From the NCBI GenBank assembly GCA_017512705.1, contig JAFWEX010000115.1:1-64000 (forward strand): DNA of 64,000 bases, read 5' to 3'. The stretch is from Paenibacillus sp. GTDB lineage: Bacteria; Bacillota; Bacilli; Paenibacillales; Paenibacillaceae. Of this stretch, positions 14,966-23,654 are shown piece by piece (within the stretch, counting starts at the first letter, position 1; each line of letters opens with the position of its first letter). Both the position numbers and the translations under genes were made by a program. Under the pieces are notes generated by a model that saw only the letters and a program-made list of their open reading frames with translations, ran no database searches and was not told the origin of the DNA.

Positions 14966-16546
14966 TTACGATTCGTCTGACACCACTGGCAGACATAACG
15001 TAAAGATGGAACCAATGCCCACTTCACTCTGTACAGTAATTTTACCGTTATGGTCCTGGACAATCTTTTGACACAGGGCAAGACCAAGTCCTGTCCCCTC
15101 TTCCTTAGTAGTATAGAACGGATTAAAAATCGTTGATAATGAACTCTCAGGAATGCCGCTTCCTGTATCTGATATGCAGACTAACACGTTATTTCCTTCC
15201 TGCATCATATCGATATGTACCTCTCCGGGGTCTGACATCGCTTCAAATGCATTCCGAATCAGATTAATCAGGACTTGTACAATTTTATCCCGATCCATAT
15301 TCACACAAACAGACTTATCTCTCATATGAAGTGTAATCCGATGTCCTCGTGAAGCCGCATCTGACTCGGTCAAAGACATGACTCTCTCCAGACACTTTGC
15401 CAGTTTCTCGGGCCTCATATGATTGACTTGCGGTTTGGAAAATTGCAAAAACTCCCCCGTTAGTTCAGTGACCCTTGTCACCTCACTCATTATAACTTCG
15501 TACCAAGGTGCTATATTAAAAGCCTGTCCACGGGACAACTGCAAAAAACCTCGAATTGCGGTGAGCGGATTACGAATCTCATGCGCCATGCCTGCGGCCA
15601 GTTCGCCTACAGCGCGCAGCCGCTCGGACCGAAATACTTCCTCTTCATTTTTAATCCACTGGATGCGTTGCTGCTGAAGCAACTGATCTTCCGCAGTGGT
15701 CATGAATTGCTGTAAGTTCTGTGATCGTCCCGGGTAACACGATACGCTGTAACTGACTTGCAATCCCTGCAGATGATTCGACAGCAAGGAAGAGATCCGA
15801 TCATCAATATCTGATATTTGCGGTAGCACAATCGCGAATCGGTCACCTGCATAACGCGATATGCCATACGCCTCGGGAAATTGAGATATGATCTTTTTTC
15901 CGGTCCCCGTGATGACAGAACACCAGGGATCATCTGATTCTTTCTCATACCCGCTGTAATTATTCACATTCAACAGAACTAGAAGGAAAGATTGTTCTGC
16001 CTCCACCGTCTTGTGAAGTACCTCCATATATCCCTCGTAATTTAACAACCCCGTAAGTGGATCATGAAGAGTAAGAAACTGATTTTTTTCCCGAAGTTTT
16101 CGTTTTTCAGACTCGCTGTTCATTAAGGTATGATATAGAAAAATAATGACAACCGCAGTCAGCAAGTCAAAGAGAGATACCAGCAAACTGTATGTATCTA
16201 TCGGAACATATGTCAGTCGAATCATTGTATATTGGAGCACGAGCAACAAGGAAATCGGTAAGGTCTGCGTGATTTTCTGTTTGTTATGAATCATAGAAAA
16301 GATAAGCATATAATAGAGCATGTTACACCAGTTCAATTCACTAAAATAATGAAATAAACCAAGGATCAGCCACTGTGTCAGTCGTAAATATGGATAACGG
16401 CGTTCTCCCCAGATGCTGATGATTAGCAAAGCACCTGTAATGATCATCCATATAAGATGTGATGTTTGTCCCAGTATATGTGAGGATACAATGACAAGCA
16501 GACAACCGATTGGGAATATTACCATTTTCATTGTGTAACTTAGCAA
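14966..16546 (-). CDS. Membrane histidine kinase with degenerate GGDEF domain
   Basis: A 526-residue orphan sensor kinase. Five to six membrane segments occupy residues 1-145. A GGDEF-like domain follows (about 160-300), starting with LHDPLTGLLNYEGY, but the active-site loop reads AGDRF instead of GGDEF, so cyclic-di-GMP synthesis is unlikely. Then come a HisKA domain with GMAHEIRNPLTAIRGFLQL and an HATPase domain (DKIVQVLINLIRNAFEA, DTGSGIP, GTGLGLALC). The H-box resembles sporulation phosphorelay kinases such as KinB. No response regulator is adjacent. The start is a TTG with GAGG close upstream; an ATG at 16531 is an alternative. Confidence 0.85.
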   Translation of the reverse strand: MLSYTMKMVIFPIGCLLVIVSSHILGQTSHLIWMIITGALLIISIWGERRYPYLRLTQWLILGLFHYFSELNWCNMLYYMLIFSMIHNKQKITQTLPISLLLVLQYTMIRLTYVPIDTYSLLVSLFDLLTAVVIIFLYHTLMNSESEKRKLREKNQFLTLHDPLTGLLNYEGYMEVLHKTVEAEQSFLLVLLNVNNYSGYEKESDDPWCSVITGTGKKIISQFPEAYGISRYAGDRFAIVLPQISDIDDRISSLLSNHLQGLQVSYSVSCYPGRSQNLQQFMTTAEDQLLQQQRIQWIKNEEEVFRSERLRAVGELAAGMAHEIRNPLTAIRGFLQLSRGQAFNIAPWYEVIMSEVTRVTELTGEFLQFSKPQVNHMRPEKLAKCLERVMSLTESDAASRGHRITLHMRDKSVCVNMDRDKIVQVLINLIRNAFEAMSDPGEVHIDMMQEGNNVLVCISDTGSGIPESSLSTIFNPFYTTKEEGTGLGLALCQKIVQDHNGKITVQSEVGIGSIFTLCLPVVSDES

Positions 16547-16739
16547 ATAGCCTCGCCCCCTTAGACAAAATCACACGAACAAATATCCATAAATATTATA
16601 TCGATTATGATTAGCTGATGTTGTCGATTATTGGAAGCTTACAAAATTCGCAAGAATGTATAATTTTCATAAACCATAGGACATATGATGTCATTGTAAT
16701 CATTTTATGGTGTATAAATCTCCATTCTAACATCAATTA

Positions 16740-16770
16740 AAGCCAGCTCTCGGATGATGAGGGCTGGCTT
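16740..16770 (-). terminator. Terminator after mglC
   Basis: AAGCCAGC (16740-16747) and GCTGGCTT (16763-16770) form an 8-bp stem, followed on the minus strand by TAATT. It lies 53 bases past the mglC stop. The T-tract is weak. Confidence 0.55.
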
Positions 16771-16823
16771 CTAATGTTGCAATTCCATATCAATAGATCA
16801 TTCAGTGGAATCCAGATATACTA

Positions 16824-17843
16824 TTATTTTTTAGCCATATATTTGCGGATATCAAATGCTACAGCAGCTACGATGATTAGTCCTTTGATAATCAACTGCC
16901 AATAAGGGCTTACTCCGATAAAGGTGAGACCGTAGTTGATAACGCCAAAGATCAGCACGCCCGCCATAACACCCGGTACCGTTCCGATCCCGCCAGCTGT
17001 AGACACACCGCCAACGACACATGCAGCAATCGCATCCAGTTCGTACATGTTTCCATAATTGTTTGTTGCTCCGCCGGTACGAGCCGCTTCCAGTACACCG
17101 CCCAGCCCATAGAGTGCTCCAGCAATCGCATACAGCGCAATCAGATTGCGTGCGACGTGAATGCCTGATACGTGAGCGGCCTGAATGTTTCCACCGATGG
17201 CATACATATTTTTACCCAGACGGGTTTTGTTGAAAACAACCCAGCAGATTAGGGCAACTCCAATAGCAATCAGCACGATGTAGGGGATGGAATACCCTCC
17301 GCCCAGATCAATATAACCCGAGCCAATCGTGGTGAAATCGGGTCTTAGCCCCCCGATGGGCTGTGACTGGTTTGGTTCGGTATCGAAATAGATCGAGTTC
17401 AATCCATAAACGGCAACCATCGTACCCAGTGTAGCAATAAAAGGGGGTACATGCAGCTTGGCGACAATGATGCCGTTCACTAGACCTACGAGTAACCCTG
17501 CAACGATGCCAATGATGATCGGCAGTCCTACCCACAATTGAGGCAGATCAGGGAAAAAGCGGTTCGCATACGTATCAATCTGTAACATAGATGCCGATAC
17601 AACGGCTGTCAGACCCACAACGCGTCCAGCAGAGAGATCGACGCCTCCCGTTACCAGAATGAAAGCTGCACCTAGTGCGATAATGGCCCTTGTAGAGGAC
17701 TGTTGCAAAATATCCCGCAGGGTGGAAAATGCGAGAAAGTTCGGATCAGCAATTGCAATACCGATAATAAGCAGGATCAATACGATAAAAATCGCGCGCT
17801 GAGTTACATATTGCTTCACTTGATGAACAAGGGTTGTATTCAT
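16824..17843 (-). CDS. mglC: Galactose/methyl-galactoside-type ABC permease MglC
   Basis: A 339-residue inner-membrane permease of the ribose/galactose (CUT2) class with about ten hydrophobic segments. GAAFILVTGGVDLSAGRVVG and the C-terminal CVVGGVSTAGGIGTVPG are typical of MglC/RbsC. Its ATG overlaps the mglA stop by four bases. With MglA and MglB it makes a complete importer. True substrate could be galactose, glucose or a related sugar. Confidence 0.9.
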   Translation of the reverse strand: MNTTLVHQVKQYVTQRAIFIVLILLIIGIAIADPNFLAFSTLRDILQQSSTRAIIALGAAFILVTGGVDLSAGRVVGLTAVVSASMLQIDTYANRFFPDLPQLWVGLPIIIGIVAGLLVGLVNGIIVAKLHVPPFIATLGTMVAVYGLNSIYFDTEPNQSQPIGGLRPDFTTIGSGYIDLGGGYSIPYIVLIAIGVALICWVVFNKTRLGKNMYAIGGNIQAAHVSGIHVARNLIALYAIAGALYGLGGVLEAARTGGATNNYGNMYELDAIAACVVGGVSTAGGIGTVPGVMAGVLIFGVINYGLTFIGVSPYWQLIIKGLIIVAAVAFDIRKYMAKK

Positions 17844-19378
17844 TGGTGTTCCTCCTGACCAGGACCAGCCATCCGCTGCTGCGCGGCCAGCCTCATAATA
17901 TGCTGCTCTGTAGCCTCGGCCCCGTCCACAATGCCCGTGAGACGACCTTCGCTCATGACCATAATGCGATCTGACATGCCAAGCAGTTCAGGCATCTCTG
18001 AACTAATCATGATGATGCTTTTGCCTTGCCGGGCCAGTTCAGTAATGATCGTATAGATTTCGAACTTGGCCCCAACGTCAATTCCACGTGTCGGTTCGTC
18101 TAATAGCAGAATTTCCGGATCGGTCAAGAGCCAGCGGGACAGCAACACTTTCTGCTGATTACCCCCGGATAGGTTTCGAATCAAGGTGTTAACTGAAGGC
18201 GTTTTGGTTCTGAACTTCTGAGCCTGTTCCCACGCCTCTTCGCGCCCCTTCTTCTCGTCTAGCAGACCCAAACGATTTCGGTAACGCCCCAGGCTTGCAA
18301 TAATCGTATTCTCATAGACGGATAACACGGGGAATATGCCCGTCACACGTCGTTCTTCGGTCAGCAGCGCTATATTATGACGTTTGGCTGCAGATGGCGA
18401 GTTAATCTTCACTTTGCGCCCATGAATAGAGATCGTACCTGAAGCAAGTCCGCGTAAACCGAATAAGGACTCCATCAGCTCTGTTCGTTGGGCACCAACC
18501 AGACCACCAATGCCGAGTACTTCGCCTTTGCGTAAATGAAACGAAACATCGCGAAACGAATTCGGCTGATTCGACGTCAGCCCTTCTGCCTGAAGAATCA
18601 CTTCGCCAGGCACGTTCAGCCGCTCGGGGAACCGCTCACTCAAGTCACGGCCCACCATACGCGTAATAATCAGATCTGTCGTCAGATCTGCTGCATCCCA
18701 GGTGCCTACCAGAAATCCATCTCGCATAATCGTCACTTCATCCGATATCGTCAAAATTTCTTCCATCTTGTGAGAGATGTAGATGATGGACACACCGCGG
18801 TTTCGCAGCTCATTAATGATCGTAAATAGTTGCTCTACTTCTTTGCCTGTCAGGGATGAGGTGGGTTCATCCATCACAATGACTTTGGAGTGGAAGGATA
18901 CTGCCTTGGCAATCTCCATCGATTGAATTTTGGATACGGACAACGTCCTGGCCTGTGCTTTTGGGTCAATATCCAGATTCAGATCCTGGAACAGGGCCAG
19001 CGTATCCGCGTACATCCGTTTCTCGTCCACCAACAGACCTTTCATCGGGAATCGTCCCAGCCATATGTTCTCCATTACCGGACGATGCGGAACTGGATTC
19101 AGTTCCTGATGAATCATGGATATACCATGTTGTAGTGCGGCCTTGGAATTCGGAATCTCTACATCCTTTCCTTCGATCCGAACTGTACCTGCATCCGGAC
19201 GGTACATCCCGAACAAACATTTCATCAAGGTTGACTTCCCCGCTCCATTCTCGCCCATCAACGCATGCACAGTTCCCGGCTTCACCTTCAGTGTAACTTC
19301 GCTGAGTGCCTGCACACCGGGGAATGCCTTGGAAATTCCGTTCATCTCCAGCAGATATGGTGACTGCGGTGACTGCAT
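17840..19378 (-). CDS. mglA: Sugar ABC transporter ATPase MglA (two nucleotide-binding domains)
   Basis: A 512-residue ATPase with two ABC modules, as in all CUT2 importers. The first has the Walker A motif GENGAGKST near residue 43 and Walker B VIVMDEPTSSL. The second carries the signature LSGGNQQKVLLSRWL and Walker B ILLLDEPTRGIDVG; its Walker A region (GLVGAQRTE) is degenerate, which is usual for this class. It lies downstream of an internal terminator that separates it from mglB, and overlaps mglC by four bases. Confidence 0.93.
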   Translation of the reverse strand: MQSPQSPYLLEMNGISKAFPGVQALSEVTLKVKPGTVHALMGENGAGKSTLMKCLFGMYRPDAGTVRIEGKDVEIPNSKAALQHGISMIHQELNPVPHRPVMENIWLGRFPMKGLLVDEKRMYADTLALFQDLNLDIDPKAQARTLSVSKIQSMEIAKAVSFHSKVIVMDEPTSSLTGKEVEQLFTIINELRNRGVSIIYISHKMEEILTISDEVTIMRDGFLVGTWDAADLTTDLIITRMVGRDLSERFPERLNVPGEVILQAEGLTSNQPNSFRDVSFHLRKGEVLGIGGLVGAQRTELMESLFGLRGLASGTISIHGRKVKINSPSAAKRHNIALLTEERRVTGIFPVLSVYENTIIASLGRYRNRLGLLDEKKGREEAWEQAQKFRTKTPSVNTLIRNLSGGNQQKVLLSRWLLTDPEILLLDEPTRGIDVGAKFEIYTIITELARQGKSIIMISSEMPELLGMSDRIMVMSEGRLTGIVDGAEATEQHIMRLAAQQRMAGPGQEEHQ

Positions 19379-19407
19379 CTTGTATCTTCCCCTTTCATCT
19401 GACCAGT

Positions 19408-19439
19408 AAAAAAGGACGTTGCCTTAATGACAAACGTCC
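19408..19439 (-). terminator. Internal terminator between mglB and mglA
   Basis: GGACGTT (19414-19420) and AACGTCC (19433-19439) form a strong short stem, followed on the minus strand by six T. It lies in the 75-base gap between mglB and mglA. Partial readthrough would give more binding protein than transporter, a common design. Confidence 0.8.
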
Positions 19440-19453
19440 CTCTCTGCAGCTCT

Positions 19454-20530
19454 TTATTGGGCGTCGGCAATGTTGTCTTTTGTAATTTTTTTATAGGCGA
19501 TCCAGACATATTTCCCGTCCGTAATATCAAATTTGGTATTTTCTTTGGTAGGTGTCTCGCCTTTGGCCAGAACCGCAGCCAGTGCTACCGTTGCTGCTCC
19601 CTGATTCTTGGCATCATTCAGCACGGTGCCCAGCATTGTACCATCCTGCAACGCCTGAATAGCTGGGGCTGTAGCATCCACGCCTACGACAGGCATCGTT
19701 TTGCCATCCTTGAAGTAACCGGCTGCCTTCAATGCCTCAATTGCACCGAGTGCCATGTCATCATTGTTCGCCAGCACTGCTTCGATCTTATCGCCATGAG
19801 AAGCAAGGAATGCTTGCATTTTCTCTTGTCCCTTCACTCGATCCCACATCGCCGTATCTTCAGCGAGTGCTTCGACTTCAATGCCAGCATCTTGGATCGC
19901 TTGGACGGAATATTTGGTGCGCAGCTCGGCATCCTGATGACCTGGTTCACCTTTCAGCATGACATATTGCAGCTTGCCGTCGCCGTTTTTATCTGCTTCC
20001 GGATGGGCTTTCCAGTAGTCTACAATCAGTTGACCTGAGATCGTGCCGGATTCTTCCGCTTTGGCACCGACATAATACACTTTGTCCCACTTATTCATGT
20101 CCTCGGCTACAGGCTCACGGTTCAGAAAAACAACCGGAATGTTGGCTGCTTTGGCCTTATCGATAATGACACCTGCCGCAGTCCGGTCTACCGGATTCAC
20201 CGCCATAGCGTTGTATTTCTTGGATACAAACAGGTCCACCTTCTCATTCTGGGTCGGCTGTGCATTCTGACTGTCTACAATATCAATGGTTGCCACACCC
20301 TCAGCTGCTGCGGTCATCGCATTCCGCACTCCGGTCATAAACGTATCATCAAACTTATAGATGGCAACCCCGATCTTTGGATTATCAGTTTTCGTTTCCG
20401 CTTCTGCCTTAGTGCCACTGTCTGTTCCGGCATTTCCGTTCCCACCAGCACTGTCTCCACCATTGCTGCACCCTGCCGCAATAGCCATGCATACCGTAAG
20501 CAACAGAGTCATCCATGTTTTCTTCTTCAT
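19454..20530 (-). CDS. mglB: Galactose-type sugar-binding lipoprotein MglB
   Basis: A 358-residue extracytoplasmic binding protein. The signal peptide ends in IAAGC (lipobox Cys about residue 20), followed by a Gly/Ser/Thr-rich spacer. The binding domain has two Rossmann lobes. A calcium loop, DKNGDGKLQYV, matches the EF-hand-like loop of E. coli MglB, and NNDDMALGAIEALKAAG is the family signature. This supports a galactose/glucose-type ligand over ribose. GGGGGAGG precedes the ATG. It is the first gene of mglBAC, 183 bases after the regulatory genes. Confidence 0.9.
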   Translation of the reverse strand: MKKKTWMTLLLTVCMAIAAGCSNGGDSAGGNGNAGTDSGTKAEAETKTDNPKIGVAIYKFDDTFMTGVRNAMTAAAEGVATIDIVDSQNAQPTQNEKVDLFVSKKYNAMAVNPVDRTAAGVIIDKAKAANIPVVFLNREPVAEDMNKWDKVYYVGAKAEESGTISGQLIVDYWKAHPEADKNGDGKLQYVMLKGEPGHQDAELRTKYSVQAIQDAGIEVEALAEDTAMWDRVKGQEKMQAFLASHGDKIEAVLANNDDMALGAIEALKAAGYFKDGKTMPVVGVDATAPAIQALQDGTMLGTVLNDAKNQGAATVALAAVLAKGETPTKENTKFDITDGKYVWIAYKKITKDNIADAQ

Positions 20531-20579
20531 TCTTAATGACCTCCCCCAAGTTCATTCGGCTTTACCGATGTCTTTATTA

Positions 20580-20593
20580 TGAAAGGGTTTACA
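20580..20593. promoter_or_regulatory. Probable cre (CcpA) site in the mglB promoter region
   Basis: TGAAAGGGTTTACA matches the cre consensus TGWNANCGNTNWCA at all but one defined position (C to G in the centre). It lies about 50 bases before mglB, where it could give carbon catabolite repression. Confidence 0.5.
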
Positions 20594-20713
20594 ATATTTT
20601 CGAATACAATATCTTCATCTGTTATATCGAAATCCTCATCAATTCTCGGTCAATCTAACTGAACTGCCTGAGCCTACACGGATCACTACGATGCAGCTTA
20701 AGGATTCTAATTT

Positions 20714-21844
20714 TTATTGCACAAACGGAAACAGTAGCTTCTGATTATCCATCCAGAACATATTATCTGTACTAACCACCTTGGTCTCCAATGTGACTCG
20801 GGCTTGAACATGCTCACGCTCCAGTTTGGCAAGTGCCTGATTCACCCCCAGGTATCCCGCGCTATACCCATTTTGTACAATCAGTCGTTGAAAAACACCT
20901 TCCTGCAGTTGCTCTAACTGCTGCTGCTCACTGCCGAACCCCACAATCCTGATCTGCGTTCCATCCTTGCGACGATGTAGCTCATCTGCGGCTCCGAGCG
21001 AAGCTGACTCTTGCAGAGCGATTAACCCGGCCAGCTCATGCTGATCCAGCAACTGCTTGACCACCTGCCAACATGCGTCCCTGCTGTTGCATACCGCTTT
21101 GGGTATAACGTCGATGCCCGGATAGTTCAGCAGTGCGTCCCTGATTCCCTGTTCCCTGAGCATCACACCTGCATTCAGTGGATCGGGACCCACCAAGGCT
21201 ATCTGGCCACGCCCCTGCAGCAACTCTGCCATCGCCTGACCTGCTTGACGTCCTGCCTCGAGATTGTCCATCGAGATGACACTGGTGATGCCTTTAACAG
21301 GGAACTCATCGTTCAGCACAATAACCGGCACGATACCTCCATCTGTTCGGGATATCTCCGCCTCTCGAATGATACCGTTAAGAGCGTCCTCACTTAGCGG
21401 ATCAACCAGCACTGCCGTTGCCCCTTGTTTCATCGCGAGTGCTACTGCCCGAACTTGGGCTTGCTCACGCTCGATGCGGGTAATATCACGGCTTGCGGCA
21501 GGGGCTGCTATGTTTCTAGGTGGACTGATCGCATAGTCCGCATTAGAAGAAGTACGTTGAGAAGCGGAGTCCACTGGATATGCTTCAACAGTGATGAGCT
21601 GTGCGCCGCGCTCTTTGGCAGCGGCCTCGGCCCCCAGGCGGATCGCTTCGGCGAGCTCTCCAGTGCCCGCAGGCGTAATGAGCGCAATGCGCTGCGGCGA
21701 CGCCGGTTGATCCGCTCCTGCCATGCCGCAGGCGGAACAGAATAACAGGCAGCAGGCTAATGCTGCATGGAATAGGGCTCTGTACGGCCGAAAACTACCC
21801 TTTTCACTACTTAATTCACTACTCATTTCACTTCTGGCTCTCAT
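20714..21844 (-). CDS. Periplasmic-binding-protein-like sensor lipoprotein
   Basis: A 376-residue exported protein with a hydrophobic N-terminal segment (about 24-39) ending at a candidate lipid-attachment Cys (SACG). The rest is a sugar-binding-protein fold of the RbsB/LacI type (QRIALITPAGTGELAEAIRLG; GITSVISMDNLEAGRQAGQAM). Its start overlaps the end of the histidine kinase gene by 17 bases, so it belongs to the regulatory operon rather than to the transporter. It probably presents sugar to the kinase, as in other YesMN-like systems with a third binding component. Substrate unknown. Confidence 0.8.
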   Translation of the reverse strand: MRARSEMSSELSSEKGSFRPYRALFHAALACCLLFCSACGMAGADQPASPQRIALITPAGTGELAEAIRLGAEAAAKERGAQLITVEAYPVDSASQRTSSNADYAISPPRNIAAPAASRDITRIEREQAQVRAVALAMKQGATAVLVDPLSEDALNGIIREAEISRTDGGIVPVIVLNDEFPVKGITSVISMDNLEAGRQAGQAMAELLQGRGQIALVGPDPLNAGVMLREQGIRDALLNYPGIDVIPKAVCNSRDACWQVVKQLLDQHELAGLIALQESASLGAADELHRRKDGTQIRIVGFGSEQQQLEQLQEGVFQRLIVQNGYSAGYLGVNQALAKLEREHVQARVTLETKVVSTDNMFWMDNQKLLFPFVQ

Positions 21845-23654
21845 TCACCCCGTCCTCCTTCTGTTCTTCCTGAACAGGAATCCGAATCCATACGGTTGTA
21901 CCTTCCTCCAGCTCGCTGGCAAACTCAAGCCCATACCCTTCACCATAATAGTGACGGATGCGATCATGTACGTTGCGCACAGCCACACCTGACCCTGCTC
22001 CGCTCTTCACCACCGGATGGCCGCTAAGCAAGCCTGCCATCTGTTCCTCTGACATGCCCACACCGTTATCTGTAATGCGGAACAAAATGACATGTTCTTC
22101 ACGCCTCACATCCACCTCGATGCTCCCCTCGTCCATGTGATACTCGATGCCATGCACAATGGAATTTTCGATGAGTGGCTGTAGAATCAGCTTCAGTGTC
22201 AGGCAGTCCAGCACCTGCTCGTCCGCATGAATGGTGAAGGTGAACTTGTGTTTGAATCGCATCTGCTGAATCGTCATATAGTGCCTAGCGTGCTCCAGTT
22301 CTTCACGGACAGTAATGATCGTTTTGCCCTGACTGAGGCTGATGCGAAATAATCGGGAGAGCGAGGTAATCATCGTGATAACTTCCTCATTGCGGCTCAT
22401 CCCCACCATGCGTACAACCGAATTGAGCGTATTGTAGAGAAAATGTGGATTAATTTGAGCTTGCAGTGCCTCCAGCTCAAGACGGCGTTTCTGCTCCTGT
22501 TCGTAAATAATCTCATCCATGAGGTTACGAATTTTGTTCACCATCAGGTTAAATCTGCGCGCCAGGCGCTCGACCTCTAGCGGTCCTTTTGTCGGCAGCT
22601 CCACGTTAAAATCCCCTCGTTCTACCGCCTTCATCTTCCGTTCCATCAACCGTATTGGACGCGTCAGACTTGAAGAGAGGAATAGGGATACCACAATTAC
22701 AAGTATCAGTACAACGACAAGCACACGGATTAGATATCCATTGACTTCCTGACGCGTTGTCATGATCTCATCCAGATAAGCTACCCCGACGATTTTCCAG
22801 CCGATATTCGCCACCGACTTTACGGTATTCAGTCTTTTCTGCCCATCGGCCTCATCTTCATAACTGCCTGTGGCCACCAGCGCCTGCTCGATATTTTCCT
22901 TTTTCAACCCCATATACATGAGCTGCTGCTGTGGATGGTACACAATATTGCCAGCGCTCTCATCAATAATATAGACATAACCACGCTGCCCCAGGCTAAC
23001 CCGCCTGCTGAGTTCGTCCATTTGCTTAAAATTGATATCGACCAGCAAAATGGCCTGTTTCTCCTGGCCCTGCTGTATAATGGTAATGCCTTTGCTCATT
23101 GAAACAACCCATTGATAAGGACCAGCATACATGTTCTGAATATGAGGCAAGGAGAAGCTCAGATGATTGGGCACACGCAAGGCCGATTGAAACCACCCTT
23201 GCTGGGTCACATGAGCACTTCGCTTCAACTCAGCAGCCGGCCTGTTTTTGAGTAGCTGCCCATCCGCGTCGAGCAACGTAATAGAGACGATGTCCTCCCG
23301 GCTGCTGAGCAGCGTATCCAGTTGTTTGTCCACCTGCTCTCCTTCCCACGTGCCGTCCCGAAGCATATGTTCCTCGATGGCACGATACAGATGGGACATG
23401 CTCCGTACATAATCCTCCAGGTTATAACTGACCTGATCTACGATCTGTCTGGTGGACAGTTCCGCACTGCGCTCAGCAGCCTGAGTGAATTTGTCGTGTA
23501 GCAGTACCGCCATAATGGTGAGTACCAGCACAATGAAGATGGAGAAAGACCATGTAATAATAGAACGAATGCTGCTGACCTTGGAAGAACGCACATACAA
23601 GCCAAGTTGGACTGCGGTGGACTTCATACGTGCGGTTAATGTTCTCCAGCTCAT
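21828..23654 (-). CDS. YesM-type sensor histidine kinase
   Basis: A 608-residue membrane kinase. It has a transmembrane helix near 30-50, an extracellular Cache-like sensor region (about 50-300), a second helix (about 305-330), a HAMP domain (RPIRLMERKMKAVERGDFN), the LytS/YesM His_kinase motif QINPHFLYNTLNSVVRM and an HATPase domain (LILQPLIENSIVHG, ITDNGVGM). It overlaps the response regulator by four bases and the binding lipoprotein by 17, giving a three-gene signalling operon. It likely senses sugar availability for mglBAC. Confidence 0.92.
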   Translation of the reverse strand: MSWRTLTARMKSTAVQLGLYVRSSKVSSIRSIITWSFSIFIVLVLTIMAVLLHDKFTQAAERSAELSTRQIVDQVSYNLEDYVRSMSHLYRAIEEHMLRDGTWEGEQVDKQLDTLLSSREDIVSITLLDADGQLLKNRPAAELKRSAHVTQQGWFQSALRVPNHLSFSLPHIQNMYAGPYQWVVSMSKGITIIQQGQEKQAILLVDINFKQMDELSRRVSLGQRGYVYIIDESAGNIVYHPQQQLMYMGLKKENIEQALVATGSYEDEADGQKRLNTVKSVANIGWKIVGVAYLDEIMTTRQEVNGYLIRVLVVVLILVIVVSLFLSSSLTRPIRLMERKMKAVERGDFNVELPTKGPLEVERLARRFNLMVNKIRNLMDEIIYEQEQKRRLELEALQAQINPHFLYNTLNSVVRMVGMSRNEEVITMITSLSRLFRISLSQGKTIITVREELEHARHYMTIQQMRFKHKFTFTIHADEQVLDCLTLKLILQPLIENSIVHGIEYHMDEGSIEVDVRREEHVILFRITDNGVGMSEEQMAGLLSGHPVVKSGAGSGVAVRNVHDRIRHYYGEGYGLEFASELEEGTTVWIRIPVQEEQKEDGVNESQK

